From positions 3,348,001 through 3,412,000 of the forward strand of contig NZ_CP096034.1 of NCBI RefSeq assembly GCF_023115465.1: 64,000 bases of DNA, read 5' to 3'. Shown piece by piece: positions 29,697 through 39,733 of the stretch; position 1 is the first letter of the stretch, and each line of letters starts with the position of its first letter. Under the pieces are notes generated by a model that was not told the origin of the DNA, searched no databases, and saw only the letters and a program-made list of their open reading frames with translations. The translations under genes were made by a program, and so were the position numbers. Origin of the DNA: Gottfriedia acidiceleris. Its GTDB lineage: Bacteria > Bacillota > Bacilli > Bacillales > Bacillaceae_G.

Positions 29697-31394
29697 TTAT
29701 CGAGTTCTGTTTCTATGCATTTCAGTGACGCTAGGGAGTTTCTTTAATCTAAAAGGTTCTGAATTAACACTATTAGATAGATTGTTAGCCCTATTTTCTA
29801 CTCTACTTACTTCATTTGTAAATAGTCTTTGATTTAGGTTTGAAATTGAGTTTGCATTATTTACGTCCAGATCAGTTACTCTTCTAATTCGTTTTAATAC
29901 TCTTTGATTCGTATTAGCTGAAAATTCTTCCGCTACTTTTGCAACTACTTTTTCTTTAGGAACTGATTTTGCTTTCTCTACTAGAATTTGAAGTAATTCT
30001 TCAATCGATTTTATTTCAGACTGAGTTACTGGTTTTGGTACTTCTACTATTGATTCAGTAGCTTGCTCTATTTCAATAGTTGGTTTTATTTCTACAGTTG
30101 GTTCGATTACTTCAAGGATTTCTGTCGTTGGTTGTTCAGATACTTCAGTTACATTATTATTAGCTACATTCAACTGTGTATTTTGTACTGCAGTTCTAAA
30201 TAATGTTTGAGGTTCATATTGTTCTAATTGTTCTGAGGAAATTGATGAAGCATATTCAGTTTGGCTCCATGTAGATAGAATTTCATTTGCTACTCGACTC
30301 CATAAATACTTAGTCACTGCAAGTTCTCTACCTTTTATTCCCATATTCTTCATCAGTGTTTTGTTTGATAATATTTCTGTAATTTTGGTAGCGAATTCAT
30401 CTGGATCAACTGGATTTTCTACGATTAGTCCATTTTCACCTGGAATAATGACTTCAGGATTCCCACCTCGAGCAGTTGTAACAATTGGAAGTCCAGCTGC
30501 CATCGCTTCATAGTGAACCCTTGCGAGCGGCTCTTGCCATAATGAAGTACATACAAATAGATCCGCTACTGCAAACCAGTTGTGTATTTCAAATGGTGAT
30601 ACAAATCCTGTTGTAATAATCGGTACATCTTGTTTTTTTGCAATAGCACGAATATATGCAACATAGTCCGTAACATTATTTTGACTAAACCAATTGCTTC
30701 CTACGATAACTAAAGCTAAATCTTTGAAGGTTTTTGAAAGTGTTGGCAATGCTCTAATTAAACGGTCTACGCCTTTGTTTTCTGAAAGTCTTCCGGCAAA
30801 TAAAATAACTGTTTTATTTTCTAAACCATACTCTTTTCTAAGTGTGTTTCTCGTACTAATCATTTTAGGATCATTACCAGGTAAGAAACGGTCAGAATCA
30901 ACACCTGAGTAGATTGTTCTAATTTTATTTGCACTTTGAGGATAAAGTTCACGAATTACATTTCCTACATAATCACTTACTGTAACGATACTTGAAACTT
31001 CTTCTAATACTAAATTCGCTTCATCAACAGCAATTTTCCCAATATTAAACATGTCATTATGCATACTTAACGTAATTTTTGAATTCGGTGCTACTTTTCT
31101 AATTGGAAGGACAAGTCGTGGTCTGTTAAAAATGTGGATTAAATCAAATTGATTTCCTTTAATGTATTCAACTACACCTTCACGATATAGTTCTAATACT
31201 TTCCCTGGCACACGCACATAATTTACACCATCGATTGTTTCTTCATCTGGTAATGATGGATCATTAACGCCTAGTACTGTTATATCGTGTGCTTTACTTA
31301 AATAAGGTAAACTTCCTGCAATATAAGTCTGAATCGCACCACCTAAAACTGGAGGTACTGGTAGGTTTTCCGTACATACCATTAATATTTTCAT
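29697..31394 (-). CDS. GT4-family glycosyltransferase with a C-terminal extension (CotSA-like)
   Basis: A 565-residue protein. Residues 1-380 are a GT-B glycosyltransferase (MVCTENLPVPPVLGGAIQTY at the N-terminus, GRLSENKGVDRLIRALPTL, and EPLARVHYEAMAAGLPIV in the donor site). Residues about 385-565 form a Glu/Pro/Val-rich, then Arg-rich tail not found in ordinary GT4 enzymes. It overlaps the upstream CotS-like gene as TAATG. Bacillus subtilis has the same pairing in cotS-cotSA, so it is probably a spore-coat component with or without enzyme activity. Confidence 0.85.
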   Translation of the reverse strand: MKILMVCTENLPVPPVLGGAIQTYIAGSLPYLSKAHDITVLGVNDPSLPDEETIDGVNYVRVPGKVLELYREGVVEYIKGNQFDLIHIFNRPRLVLPIRKVAPNSKITLSMHNDMFNIGKIAVDEANLVLEEVSSIVTVSDYVGNVIRELYPQSANKIRTIYSGVDSDRFLPGNDPKMISTRNTLRKEYGLENKTVILFAGRLSENKGVDRLIRALPTLSKTFKDLALVIVGSNWFSQNNVTDYVAYIRAIAKKQDVPIITTGFVSPFEIHNWFAVADLFVCTSLWQEPLARVHYEAMAAGLPIVTTARGGNPEVIIPGENGLIVENPVDPDEFATKITEILSNKTLMKNMGIKGRELAVTKYLWSRVANEILSTWSQTEYASSISSEQLEQYEPQTLFRTAVQNTQLNVANNNVTEVSEQPTTEILEVIEPTVEIKPTIEIEQATESIVEVPKPVTQSEIKSIEELLQILVEKAKSVPKEKVVAKVAEEFSANTNQRVLKRIRRVTDLDVNNANSISNLNQRLFTNEVSRVENRANNLSNSVNSEPFRLKKLPSVTEMHRNRTR

Positions 31395-32488
31395 TATTTT
31401 CCACTCCAGTCGTTGCGAACCTCATCCAATGTTGCCCACTTTGACTGCTCTAAGTCAACGATTGATTGAATTAATTGTTTAGTAGATTCGCCTAAAAATA
31501 ATTCTGGTTCATAAAGTACTTCTTTAATGTTTTTATAAAATTCATTTGGCATTGAAAAATCTATCATTAATACTTCATATAATTCTTTAGAAATTGGATT
31601 TGCTTCGTGATATGCGTTAATCATTTCCCTTACCCATGTAGCATCCCACGCGAATAAATCAGACATTGTACCAGATATCAGTTTTCTAAGATCACGAATT
31701 GGCAAATCATATGCAACTCCATCTAGATCAATGATCCACATTCCATTTGGACCCATTTGACCATTTGACCATCCGTAATCTTGGTGAACTAAGCCCCAGC
31801 TCGCATTTCCTTCATTCACCATATTAAAGTAACCTGAATTATTTAGGTCTTCCATACCCTTTCTTGCTTGTTCTTGGAATGTATCAACTACATTTAATAA
31901 ATCCTGACTAGCAGGCATTTCTTCATAGGCCAAGGCAATTGTTTTGAACCAATTCATTTTGTTATATACTTTTTCATAGCTTTTTGGCCATTTGTGCAAT
32001 CTTGATGCAATTTCTGCTTGTATTGGTGGTTCATAGCCTTTACTTAAACGATGAAACTCACCAAGAGCAAAACATAACTGCTTAGCACCTTCTAAATCTT
32101 TAGAAACTGGTGCCAACTCTTCAATCCATTCTGCAACGAACCATAGCTTTCCACCAGCTTCTACATACTCCTTGCCATCTCTAGTTCGAACGATGCTTGG
32201 AACTCTAGCCTGTTGAACCTCAACTAGATACTTCTGAGCCCCTAAACTAAACATACTTCTAGTAGGTCTTCTGTGTAAAAGCTTAAAACTTTTTGGACCA
32301 TCGTTTGTTTCAATTTTCCAAATTGCTCCGCCTTTGTCAGCTTTCGTTGTTATTACTTGCATACTATTAACTTGAAGATCATAAAACTTAAGTACTTCAA
32401 GCCCAATTTTTTCAATATATTCAGGCACATAGAATTCATCATGAATAAGCTCATCGACAATCCATGGCTCAATTATTATATTATTCAA
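31394..32488 (-). CDS. CotS-family spore coat protein (aminoglycoside-phosphotransferase-like kinase)
   Basis: A 364-residue protein of the CotS/CotI family with a choline-kinase/APH-like fold. The N-lobe lysine lies in FKLLHRRPT, the catalytic loop is VHQDYGWSNGQ and the metal-site Asp is in WIIDLDGVAYDLPIRDLRKL, so key residues are kept. The TTG start at 32488 has a strong AGGAGGGAG site. It is transcribed with the CotSA-like glycosyltransferase. CotS proteins are deposited in the outer coat under sigma-K control in Bacillus subtilis; no sigma-K promoter could be placed with confidence here. Confidence 0.9.
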   Translation of the reverse strand: MNNIIIEPWIVDELIHDEFYVPEYIEKIGLEVLKFYDLQVNSMQVITTKADKGGAIWKIETNDGPKSFKLLHRRPTRSMFSLGAQKYLVEVQQARVPSIVRTRDGKEYVEAGGKLWFVAEWIEELAPVSKDLEGAKQLCFALGEFHRLSKGYEPPIQAEIASRLHKWPKSYEKVYNKMNWFKTIALAYEEMPASQDLLNVVDTFQEQARKGMEDLNNSGYFNMVNEGNASWGLVHQDYGWSNGQMGPNGMWIIDLDGVAYDLPIRDLRKLISGTMSDLFAWDATWVREMINAYHEANPISKELYEVLMIDFSMPNEFYKNIKEVLYEPELFLGESTKQLIQSIVDLEQSKWATLDEVRNDWSGK

Positions 32489-32781
32489 TTTCTCCCTCCT
32501 ACTTTTTAGAGCTCATAAAAAAATTCACATTTCTTTTTAATGAAATGTAATAAATAGTTGCTTATTTACTTTATCGCCCTAAGTGTATTTAGACCTAATG
32601 TAATAATATGATTTTGTCCAAGTATTGTGAGGGTATATGTGTATTCTATTAAAAAAGTATTTTCCCTAATCTAGTTATACACATATTTCTATTTGTATTC
32701 GAACTATGTCGTTTTCTCCATCATATGATATTCCAACCCTTGTTAGATAAGGAGGTTTTTAACATTAAAAAAGTTGATACT

Positions 32782-33756
32782 ATGCGCATCTTAATTACTG
32801 GATGTGCCGGATTTATTGGATTTCATCTAAGCAGGCGCTTATTAGAACAAGGTTTTCAAATCATTGGAATTGATAATCTAAATGATTACTATGACAGACG
32901 TCTAAAATTTGATAGATTGGAGCTTTTAAAGAAATTTGATCATTTTAGTTTCATAAATGGCTCAATACATGAAATGGAACTACTAGAAGAACTCTTCGTA
33001 CAATATAATTTCGATCTAGTCATTAATCTAGCAGCACAAGCTGGGGTGAGATATAGCTTAGAAAATCCAGGGTCATATATCCAATCAAACCTTGTAGGTT
33101 TTGCCAATATATTAGAGTGTTGTAAAAATCATCAAATAAAACACCTCATATACGCCTCTTCTAGTTCTGTTTATGGTAATAATAAAAAAACTCCCTCTTC
33201 AATTTATGATCGAGTTGACCAACCAATTAGCTTATATGCAGCTACAAAGAAATCAAATGAATTAATGGCATATTCCTATAGTCATACTTTTAATCTACCT
33301 ACTACTGGATTACGTTTTTTTACCGTCTATGGGCCATGGGGTAGACCAGATATGGCCCTATATAAATTTGCTAATTCAATCACTAACGGACAACCGATAG
33401 ATGTTTATAATTATGGAAATATGAAACGAGATTTTACTTATATTGATGATGTAGTTGAATCAATTGTAAGAATCATTAAAAAAGGGCCACCAAATGAATC
33501 CTCCTCGTATTATAAACTTTATAATATTGGTAACCATAGCCCAGTGAAATTAAATTACTTTATCGAAGTTTTAGAAAAGCAACTTGGAATAAAAGCGAAT
33601 GTTAGACTATTGCCGATGGTTACGGGGGAAGTACTTGAAACATATGCCGATATTGATCAACTCGTAAATGATATTCAATATAGTCCAACTACTTCAATTG
33701 AAGACGGCATTGCTAAATTCGTTGACTGGTTTAAGAAGTATAAAAAGATAGACTAA
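32782..33756 (+). CDS. NAD-dependent NDP-sugar epimerase (UDP-glucuronate 4-epimerase-like)
   Basis: A 324-residue extended short-chain dehydrogenase. It has ITGCAGFIGFHLSRRLLEQG for NAD binding, SSSSVYG and the Y-x3-K pair (YAATKKS), and FTVYGPWGRPDMALYKF, which is typical of UDP-glucuronate/UDP-galacturonate epimerases. It resembles YtcB beside YtdA and YtcA in Bacillus subtilis. The start is uncertain: the ATG at 32782 begins where the family does. The only strong AAGGAGG (32749-32755) instead points to an ATT at 32764, and an ATG at 32725 lacks a site. Confidence 0.88.
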   Translation: MRILITGCAGFIGFHLSRRLLEQGFQIIGIDNLNDYYDRRLKFDRLELLKKFDHFSFINGSIHEMELLEELFVQYNFDLVINLAAQAGVRYSLENPGSYIQSNLVGFANILECCKNHQIKHLIYASSSSVYGNNKKTPSSIYDRVDQPISLYAATKKSNELMAYSYSHTFNLPTTGLRFFTVYGPWGRPDMALYKFANSITNGQPIDVYNYGNMKRDFTYIDDVVESIVRIIKKGPPNESSSYYKLYNIGNHSPVKLNYFIEVLEKQLGIKANVRLLPMVTGEVLETYADIDQLVNDIQYSPTTSIEDGIAKFVDWFKKYKKID

Positions 33757-33788
33757 TAACTTATGTAAATAAGGTAACAAATGAAAAC

Positions 33789-33825
33789 AACCACAAGGAT
33801 TGTCATTTCCCTTGTGGTTTATTTG
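33789..33825 (+). terminator. terminator of the epimerase gene
   Basis: AACCACAAGG pairs with CCTTGTGGTT, followed by TTATTTGT. Confidence 0.8.
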
Positions 33826-33904
33826 TCTAATCTAGGTGATTTCAAGACGAAGATGCTTTTTCAATAATGTATATTTAGTTTGCATTCATCTAGCTATTCA
33901 ATTC

Positions 33905-33946
33905 AATAAAAAAGAAATCTCAAAGAATTAGTATCTTTGAGATTTC
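33905..33946 (-). terminator. terminator of the first subtilase gene
   Basis: On the minus strand GAAATCTCAAAGA pairs with TCTTTGAGATTTC, then TTTTTTATTG, 12 bases past the stop codon. Confidence 0.85.
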
Positions 33947-33957
33947 AAACTATATTA

Positions 33958-36900
33958 TTATTGGATTCCTAATGCACTCTTAACTGTTTCTAAAGTTTGA
34001 GATTTATATTTCTTTATAGGTGTTGGTACATATTTAATTGTTGGATTTTGCATTAAATAGTTTTTCTCAACAAAAGCCATATCTTTTGCATCTACCGTGC
34101 CATCAAAGTTAATATCTGCAGCACGTTTATTTGTTCCCCAATAAGTTTGGATATAAATTGCATCCATTACGTCGATTACATCGTCTTTATTTACATCCCC
34201 TGCAATCGCTGGATTTAATTTATAGTATAAATTTTGATTAACAACTTTTCCATCTTCATGGAAACCAATTGTAAAGTCTTTGTGTACTGTAAAGTGTCCA
34301 GGAAAATCTAATTCTAGCTCATATTGGTCATCAGTGAGTGGTAAATTTTGAATTTGAAAAACAGATGAAGCATCGATTTTTCCATTGTACACTGTTCCAT
34401 TAGAATTTGTTGCTTTTACTGAAACACCCAATTTTGAATAATTAATTGTTTGAGTAGCTGCTCCATTTGGATCTAAGAAAGCTTCTGCTCTATTACTACC
34501 TCGGAACATAGAGAAAGTTGGTTCTGTAAAGAAGATTGATGGATTACCACTTGAAACAGCTTTTGTTATATTATTCGTATCTGTAACAGTAACACTTGAC
34601 ATATATCCAGACCATATATCAGGTTGTGGAGTATATTCAGTGCCCATTTTAAAAGCGATATCAGCTAGCTTTAAGTCACCATTTAAAGGAGCTACACCAT
34701 CTTTTGTCGTAATTGTTACGGTCGCTTCATTTAAATTCCCACTCCATACTTTATCTTCAACTTTAACATTAACTTTATCTGTAAAATTTGGAGTTGGATT
34801 AATATTCATTGTTGCAACATCTGAGTAATGATAGAATTTATAAACAGCTTGTTTTACATCATTTGCTTTATTTAAATTCAACGTCGCATGAACGGTTTCA
34901 CCCGTTTTCGCAATACGTTTTTCAGGCTGCATATAACCGTAAGTTACATCATCACGTACGACGAAAATCTCTCTACCTTCTTTAAATGTCTTATTTGATG
35001 CTGCATCCCATGCGTAGAATGAAAGTAACATAGCTCTTGTCGGATTTGTTGGAATCGTAGCAGTAAACGTTCCATCAGGATTTACAGGTACTGCTATTGC
35101 TCTTCCGCCTAATTGATCTTGATAATATAATTTTGTACTTCCTTGATTAAAGTTCATACCAAGTTTTTGCATTTCTTCTGTTTCTTTGTCATAAACCGAA
35201 CCAGTAATCGTTACGCTAGATTGTCCGTTTTTATATTCAAGTACATCAGGACTATTCACTGTCATTTTTGGAGCTGTGTTATCAAAATAGAAATCTCCTT
35301 CTGATGTGAATTGCTTTCCTGCATCATTTGTACCAATAATTTTCAGCTTATAATAACCTGGTTTCGCTAAATCTGTGTCATATGCGATTGGTTGATCTTC
35401 ATCACCGGTGAATTTGTAGTAATAGCCATTAAAGATTTTGGAAATGCCGTAAGAAATATTTTCGTCCATTCCTAAACCGTCCATTGTACCAATAAATCCA
35501 ATATCTTTTCCTGTTTTTCCATCTTCTAGAACAACATCTAACGTACGCATATGAGATTTGATGCTCATATTTGCATTTGTATAAAGCAACTGACCAGAAT
35601 AAGCTGAATCAAACACTTGCGTGAAAGCTTGCGGGCTCATCGTTACCGGGCCCATTCCTTCTTCCACTGTTTTAATACCAAACGGAACTTGGAATGTTTC
35701 TTCAGGATTATCATGATTCGTATAAGTTACAAACCCTTCGTATATTCCTAATTTTGCTGATTTTGGAACTGAGATTGCTACAGTTGATTTCTTTTTCGAA
35801 TTAGCACCAACTTTAATTGACTTATCAGTGACAATCATAACGCCATTTGCATCTGCATCTAAAGAGCCTCGGCGATCTTTTTGGAAAGTTACAGTTACAT
35901 CGTACGTTTTTGCTTGATTACTATTGTTATAGATGTTAAGTGAGCATTGATCACTAATATTTTGACCAGCAGGTGTGAATACGCCAAATGCAACAGCACC
36001 TGTTAGATCATTAACTGTTTTTAAATTACCCTTTTTATCAGAGATGCCTTTTGTTTCATCCACAACTTCAATTCTAGTTTTTGAATGAATTGCTTCATAT
36101 GGATCAACTTGTCCAGCACCAGATTCAAACACGCTATAATCTCCGTTTAAAGGATCAGCTGTGTTCATTAACGTCTCTTTGATTTCAGCTGGCGTTAAAT
36201 TTGGATTTGCTTGTAACAATAATGCAGCTACTCCAGCTACGTTAGGGGTTGCCATTGATGTACCAGATAAATTGTCATATGCATATTGATAGTTTCCATT
36301 TTGATCAGCTCCGTGCATGTAAGATGGAACAGTTGAGAAAACAGCAACACCTGGTGCAGTTACTTCAGGTTTAATATCATAAGTGATTCGAGCTGGTCCA
36401 CGAGAACTAAATGACGCTATTTTACTACCAGCATCTGTTATTTTCCCCATTTCATCAAATGAGAACGTTGGATTCGCACCAAGTTTTGAGGTAATTGCAT
36501 TTGCTTGTTCAAATGACATTGTAAAAGTTGGAACTAAACCATAGCTTGCACCTAAGTAAGTTGGAATAAATCCTTCATTTGCAACATTATTCGTAATGAT
36601 GACTGCAACAGCACCATGATTTTTAGCAAATTTTATTTTATCTACAAGTGAAACTGTTCCACGGTTTACTAATGCAATCTTTCCATTAACATCAATTGAT
36701 TTATAGTCAGCATCTGCACCAGTATTTGGTACTTTAACAATTTGTAGATTTCTTCCTTTTAAACTGTCCACATTGTCGCCGAAGCCTTTGCCTAATAATT
36801 TTAAATCAGTAGCTACGTCTGTAGTTCCATGTAAAGTACCTTTTGACGTTGCAATCTCTGTCTTTGTATCGTTAGCACCAACTGTTATTGCTAACGCAGA

Positions 36901-38112
36901 TGCCCCAGGTGCACCTAAAGTGTACATTCGATCTCCAGCATTTCCCGCTGCTACAACTGCTGTGACACCTGAAATTACAGCATTATTTAATGCAAGACTT
37001 TCGATATTCAATGGATCATTGGAGTTACTTCCTAATGATAAGTTGATGACATCCATTCCGTCTGCTACAGACTTATCAATGCCTGCTAAAACATTTGCAG
37101 TAGTACCGGAGCCATATTGTCCTAGTACACGATAAACATATAAATCAGCGTCTGGTGCAACACCAGTTACCGCGTAATCCGTATTATTTTTTCCTCGCCC
37201 AGCGATAATTCCAGATACATGTGTCCCGTGCTCTGTGTAAAAAGTTGCTCCACTAAGACTTGTTTCTGCAAGACCAGATTTTTTCCAATCGTAATATGTT
37301 GTTTCCATTGGGTCTGCATCATTATCGACAAAGTCCCAGCCTTTTACTGAGTTCGGATTGATTGATTTTGGATCTACTCCAGTTTGTGCACGATAGCCTT
37401 TATAAGCATCTGTTAAATCTGGATGATTATAGTCAATACCAGTATCGATTACCCCTACTTTGATTCCTTTTCCAGTTAGTCCTTCATCATGAAGTTTATT
37501 AATACCTGGGAATACTTCAGTTGCTACCTTGCTTGTATCTTGTGTACCTTCTGTAGCTTTAGGCGGTTCTACTTGAATAACATTATTTGGCCACACAGCT
37601 TTAACTGCTTTCGATTTTAATAATGACTTTACTTTATTTGCAGGAAGTTCCATCGAAACTCCATTTAAAGAGCTTGTATATGTACGTTTAATTTTATAAA
37701 CGTTTTTATTCTCTTTTAAGTCATCTTTATAAATTGTTTGTAAATCATTTTTAAATGTTTCTTGAGCCGCATCTGCTTTTTGCTCCGCATCTGAAAGTGA
37801 TAAACTATTTCCGTTCGCTGCTTCTTCAATTACTGCAACTTTTGCAGGCTTGTCCTTTAATTCAACAATTACTGATAGATTTTTAGAACTCTCTAAATCT
37901 ACCGAAGAAGGTAACTGTAATCCTTCTTGACTAGTAGCCTCCAATTTGTTTAAAGCTTGGCGTTGCTCAGGTGTAAGTTTAGACAGTACTTCTTCAATAG
38001 AAGATGGCGCTGCAGCCTTTACTAAAGGTGTATGATGTTTAACTGGAAATGAGCTCAAAATAACACCAGTACTTAAAGTTAAAATTGCTGTACTCTTAAT
38101 CAAACGATTCAT
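33958..38112 (-). CDS. secreted S8 subtilase (Vpr-like) with C-terminal dockerin module
   Basis: A 1384-residue secreted serine protease. A signal peptide spans about residues 1-34 and an I9 inhibitor propeptide about 78-185. The catalytic domain has Asp223 (VIDTGIDYNHPDL), His295 (HGTHVSG) and Ser619 (GTSMATPNVAG), with a PA insert near 440-555. Beta-sandwich regions follow, then two calcium-loop repeats (DVNKDDVIDVMD and DINFDGTVDAKD) forming a type I dockerin at about 1304-1355. The layout up to the beta-sandwich region is that of minor extracellular protease Vpr; the dockerin is an addition. A close paralogue lies at 50270-54400. No cohesin gene is present in the window. Confidence 0.92.
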   Translation of the reverse strand: MNRLIKSTAILTLSTGVILSSFPVKHHTPLVKAAAPSSIEEVLSKLTPEQRQALNKLEATSQEGLQLPSSVDLESSKNLSVIVELKDKPAKVAVIEEAANGNSLSLSDAEQKADAAQETFKNDLQTIYKDDLKENKNVYKIKRTYTSSLNGVSMELPANKVKSLLKSKAVKAVWPNNVIQVEPPKATEGTQDTSKVATEVFPGINKLHDEGLTGKGIKVGVIDTGIDYNHPDLTDAYKGYRAQTGVDPKSINPNSVKGWDFVDNDADPMETTYYDWKKSGLAETSLSGATFYTEHGTHVSGIIAGRGKNNTDYAVTGVAPDADLYVYRVLGQYGSGTTANVLAGIDKSVADGMDVINLSLGSNSNDPLNIESLALNNAVISGVTAVVAAGNAGDRMYTLGAPGASALAITVGANDTKTEIATSKGTLHGTTDVATDLKLLGKGFGDNVDSLKGRNLQIVKVPNTGADADYKSIDVNGKIALVNRGTVSLVDKIKFAKNHGAVAVIITNNVANEGFIPTYLGASYGLVPTFTMSFEQANAITSKLGANPTFSFDEMGKITDAGSKIASFSSRGPARITYDIKPEVTAPGVAVFSTVPSYMHGADQNGNYQYAYDNLSGTSMATPNVAGVAALLLQANPNLTPAEIKETLMNTADPLNGDYSVFESGAGQVDPYEAIHSKTRIEVVDETKGISDKKGNLKTVNDLTGAVAFGVFTPAGQNISDQCSLNIYNNSNQAKTYDVTVTFQKDRRGSLDADANGVMIVTDKSIKVGANSKKKSTVAISVPKSAKLGIYEGFVTYTNHDNPEETFQVPFGIKTVEEGMGPVTMSPQAFTQVFDSAYSGQLLYTNANMSIKSHMRTLDVVLEDGKTGKDIGFIGTMDGLGMDENISYGISKIFNGYYYKFTGDEDQPIAYDTDLAKPGYYKLKIIGTNDAGKQFTSEGDFYFDNTAPKMTVNSPDVLEYKNGQSSVTITGSVYDKETEEMQKLGMNFNQGSTKLYYQDQLGGRAIAVPVNPDGTFTATIPTNPTRAMLLSFYAWDAASNKTFKEGREIFVVRDDVTYGYMQPEKRIAKTGETVHATLNLNKANDVKQAVYKFYHYSDVATMNINPTPNFTDKVNVKVEDKVWSGNLNEATVTITTKDGVAPLNGDLKLADIAFKMGTEYTPQPDIWSGYMSSVTVTDTNNITKAVSSGNPSIFFTEPTFSMFRGSNRAEAFLDPNGAATQTINYSKLGVSVKATNSNGTVYNGKIDASSVFQIQNLPLTDDQYELELDFPGHFTVHKDFTIGFHEDGKVVNQNLYYKLNPAIAGDVNKDDVIDVMDAIYIQTYWGTNKRAADINFDGTVDAKDMAFVEKNYLMQNPTIKYVPTPIKKYKSQTLETVKSALGIQ

Positions 38113-38230
38113 CTTGCTTTTCTCTCCCCCAACTTAATAATATTCCCTTTCTAATTGATTATAAGTCGAGTTTATGGAATTTACTTTTTTAAAAATTCTG
38201 TCAAATAAAAATATATTCTTTCGAAATTCG

Positions 38231-38258
38231 CAAAAAAAAAGAAGCCCAATTTATGGGC
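38231..38258 (-). terminator. terminator overlapping the stop codon of the HTH-TPR gene
   Basis: On the minus strand AGCCCA (last codons), TAA, AT, TGGGCT form a hairpin followed by CTTTTTTTTT, so the stop codon sits in the loop. Confidence 0.8.
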
Positions 38259-39531
38259 TCATGGCATACTTATTACTTACCTGACTTTTATCGTCACTTA
38301 ACATTTGAATATAATCCTCATTTAATTGATCTGTTAAATGATCCCTATAGTGCCAAATTGATAATAAGCAAATTTTAAATTTTTCTATTATTCCTGCATT
38401 CTTTACTTTTCTAGCTACCTTTATTAATTCATTTAACCCTTCAATATATTGCTTATTTTCACATTTTAAAAGTGCCTGTGCGTAGCAGAAATCTAAATAT
38501 AATTGTTGTTTATACAAATTTGAGCTATTTGCCATTTCATTAATTACTTTTTCATGTAGATTGATTAACGCTGAGGCATCTTCTAATCTACCTAATTTCA
38601 CAAGGGATTCTATAATTCGCGGAATTCCTACATATAGATCATCTCGATCTTTAATCCAATCATAGTATTCATCAACATAATGTAATTCGTCAAAATCAAG
38701 TAATGTAACATAACGATTACCTATTGCAGCCTCTGCAAAAAAATCATTTATCTGACCATATTTATTTATGATTTCAAGAACTTCATCTAAAGAATTACTT
38801 AACCTATTTAAAGCGAAGCCTTGGTATACTAATGCGTAGCCAAAATGTTTTTCATTTTTTGCCATTTTTTCTAATCGCTTAGCATAATGAAGGACTTTGT
38901 CCCATTGTTTTAACATATAGTAAGTAGCCGTAATCCATAATATTGTTAATTCCTGAAAATCATCCGGCATATAGCTCACATATTCAAGTACATGCACAAG
39001 CGTAGCTGGTCCTTCATCTGTTAATCTATTTAAATAATACTTTCTAAAATAACTAATAGCGACTTCTTCAGCTGTTTGATCTGGCATGTGATGAATAATG
39101 ATTTCATATAATGGCAAAGCCTCTTTTTCTTTTCCCTCAGCAAATAACTTTTCAGCAATCTCAAATAAATTTTGTAAATTTTTAGTCCGTATTGTCTTAG
39201 ATTTTTCCTCTAACATTTCTGAAATGATAAAGTTTAACTCTTTTGTAAATCCATTAATTGCACATTTATAAATAAACGCTACACTTCTTCGTTTATCTAA
39301 AAATCGATTCTGATTAAAGCATAATTGTGTATAACTCGAGTAAAAGTGTCCTTCTACCAAACCGAACGCTTCCGTAATTGCATCTAAATAATGCAAAGAA
39401 AGTGGCTTTTTATTATTAAATACTCTACTAATATCACTAATATGGATTCCAGAATATTTAGCTAAATCAGCTTTATTCCAATTTTTGTCATTCATTAATG
39501 TAAGAAAATCATATAGAAGTATCTGATTCAT
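38251..39531 (-). CDS. XRE-type HTH regulator with TPR-like helical repeats
   Basis: A 426-residue protein with an N-terminal lambda-repressor-like helix-turn-helix (WNKADLAKYSGIHISDISRVFNN, about residues 18-40). About 350 residues of helical repeats resembling tetratricopeptides follow. This is the layout of RRNPP peptide-sensing regulators, but no export-signal peptide gene was found beside it. The start at 39531 was chosen because GGAGAGG lies just before it. It is in line with and 138 bases ahead of the first subtilase gene, which it might regulate. It may equally be a spore-development regulator. Confidence 0.75.
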   Translation of the reverse strand: MNQILLYDFLTLMNDKNWNKADLAKYSGIHISDISRVFNNKKPLSLHYLDAITEAFGLVEGHFYSSYTQLCFNQNRFLDKRRSVAFIYKCAINGFTKELNFIISEMLEEKSKTIRTKNLQNLFEIAEKLFAEGKEKEALPLYEIIIHHMPDQTAEEVAISYFRKYYLNRLTDEGPATLVHVLEYVSYMPDDFQELTILWITATYYMLKQWDKVLHYAKRLEKMAKNEKHFGYALVYQGFALNRLSNSLDEVLEIINKYGQINDFFAEAAIGNRYVTLLDFDELHYVDEYYDWIKDRDDLYVGIPRIIESLVKLGRLEDASALINLHEKVINEMANSSNLYKQQLYLDFCYAQALLKCENKQYIEGLNELIKVARKVKNAGIIEKFKICLLSIWHYRDHLTDQLNEDYIQMLSDDKSQVSNKYAMSP

Positions 39532-39733
39532 AAGCTTTCCTCTCCATACTTGGTAAAAATCTTTCAATTCATCGTTTCCGCCAATTTATCTAGATAAAAA
39601 AATGGACATTTAGGTAATATTGCACGTGGTCTATTAGGTTAATTATACTATTTTGTCGTTTTTTTAAAATAGGAAATATTCAATTAGTTAATTAAATTTA
39701 ATTAATTAAATCAATACTGTTTCATTATTTATT
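39532..39733. other. promoter region of the HTH-TPR gene and repeat target site
   Basis: A/T-rich DNA. The 21-base AATACTGTTTCATTATTTATT at its end (39713-39733) recurs at 40252-40272 on the far side of repeat copy C, so it is that element's target duplication. Confidence 0.6.

Noticed and set aside
32489-32724. Sigma-K type promoters for the CotS and epimerase genes
   Set aside because: No CATA-N3-TA box with a proper AC -35 could be placed; near-matches have wrong spacing.
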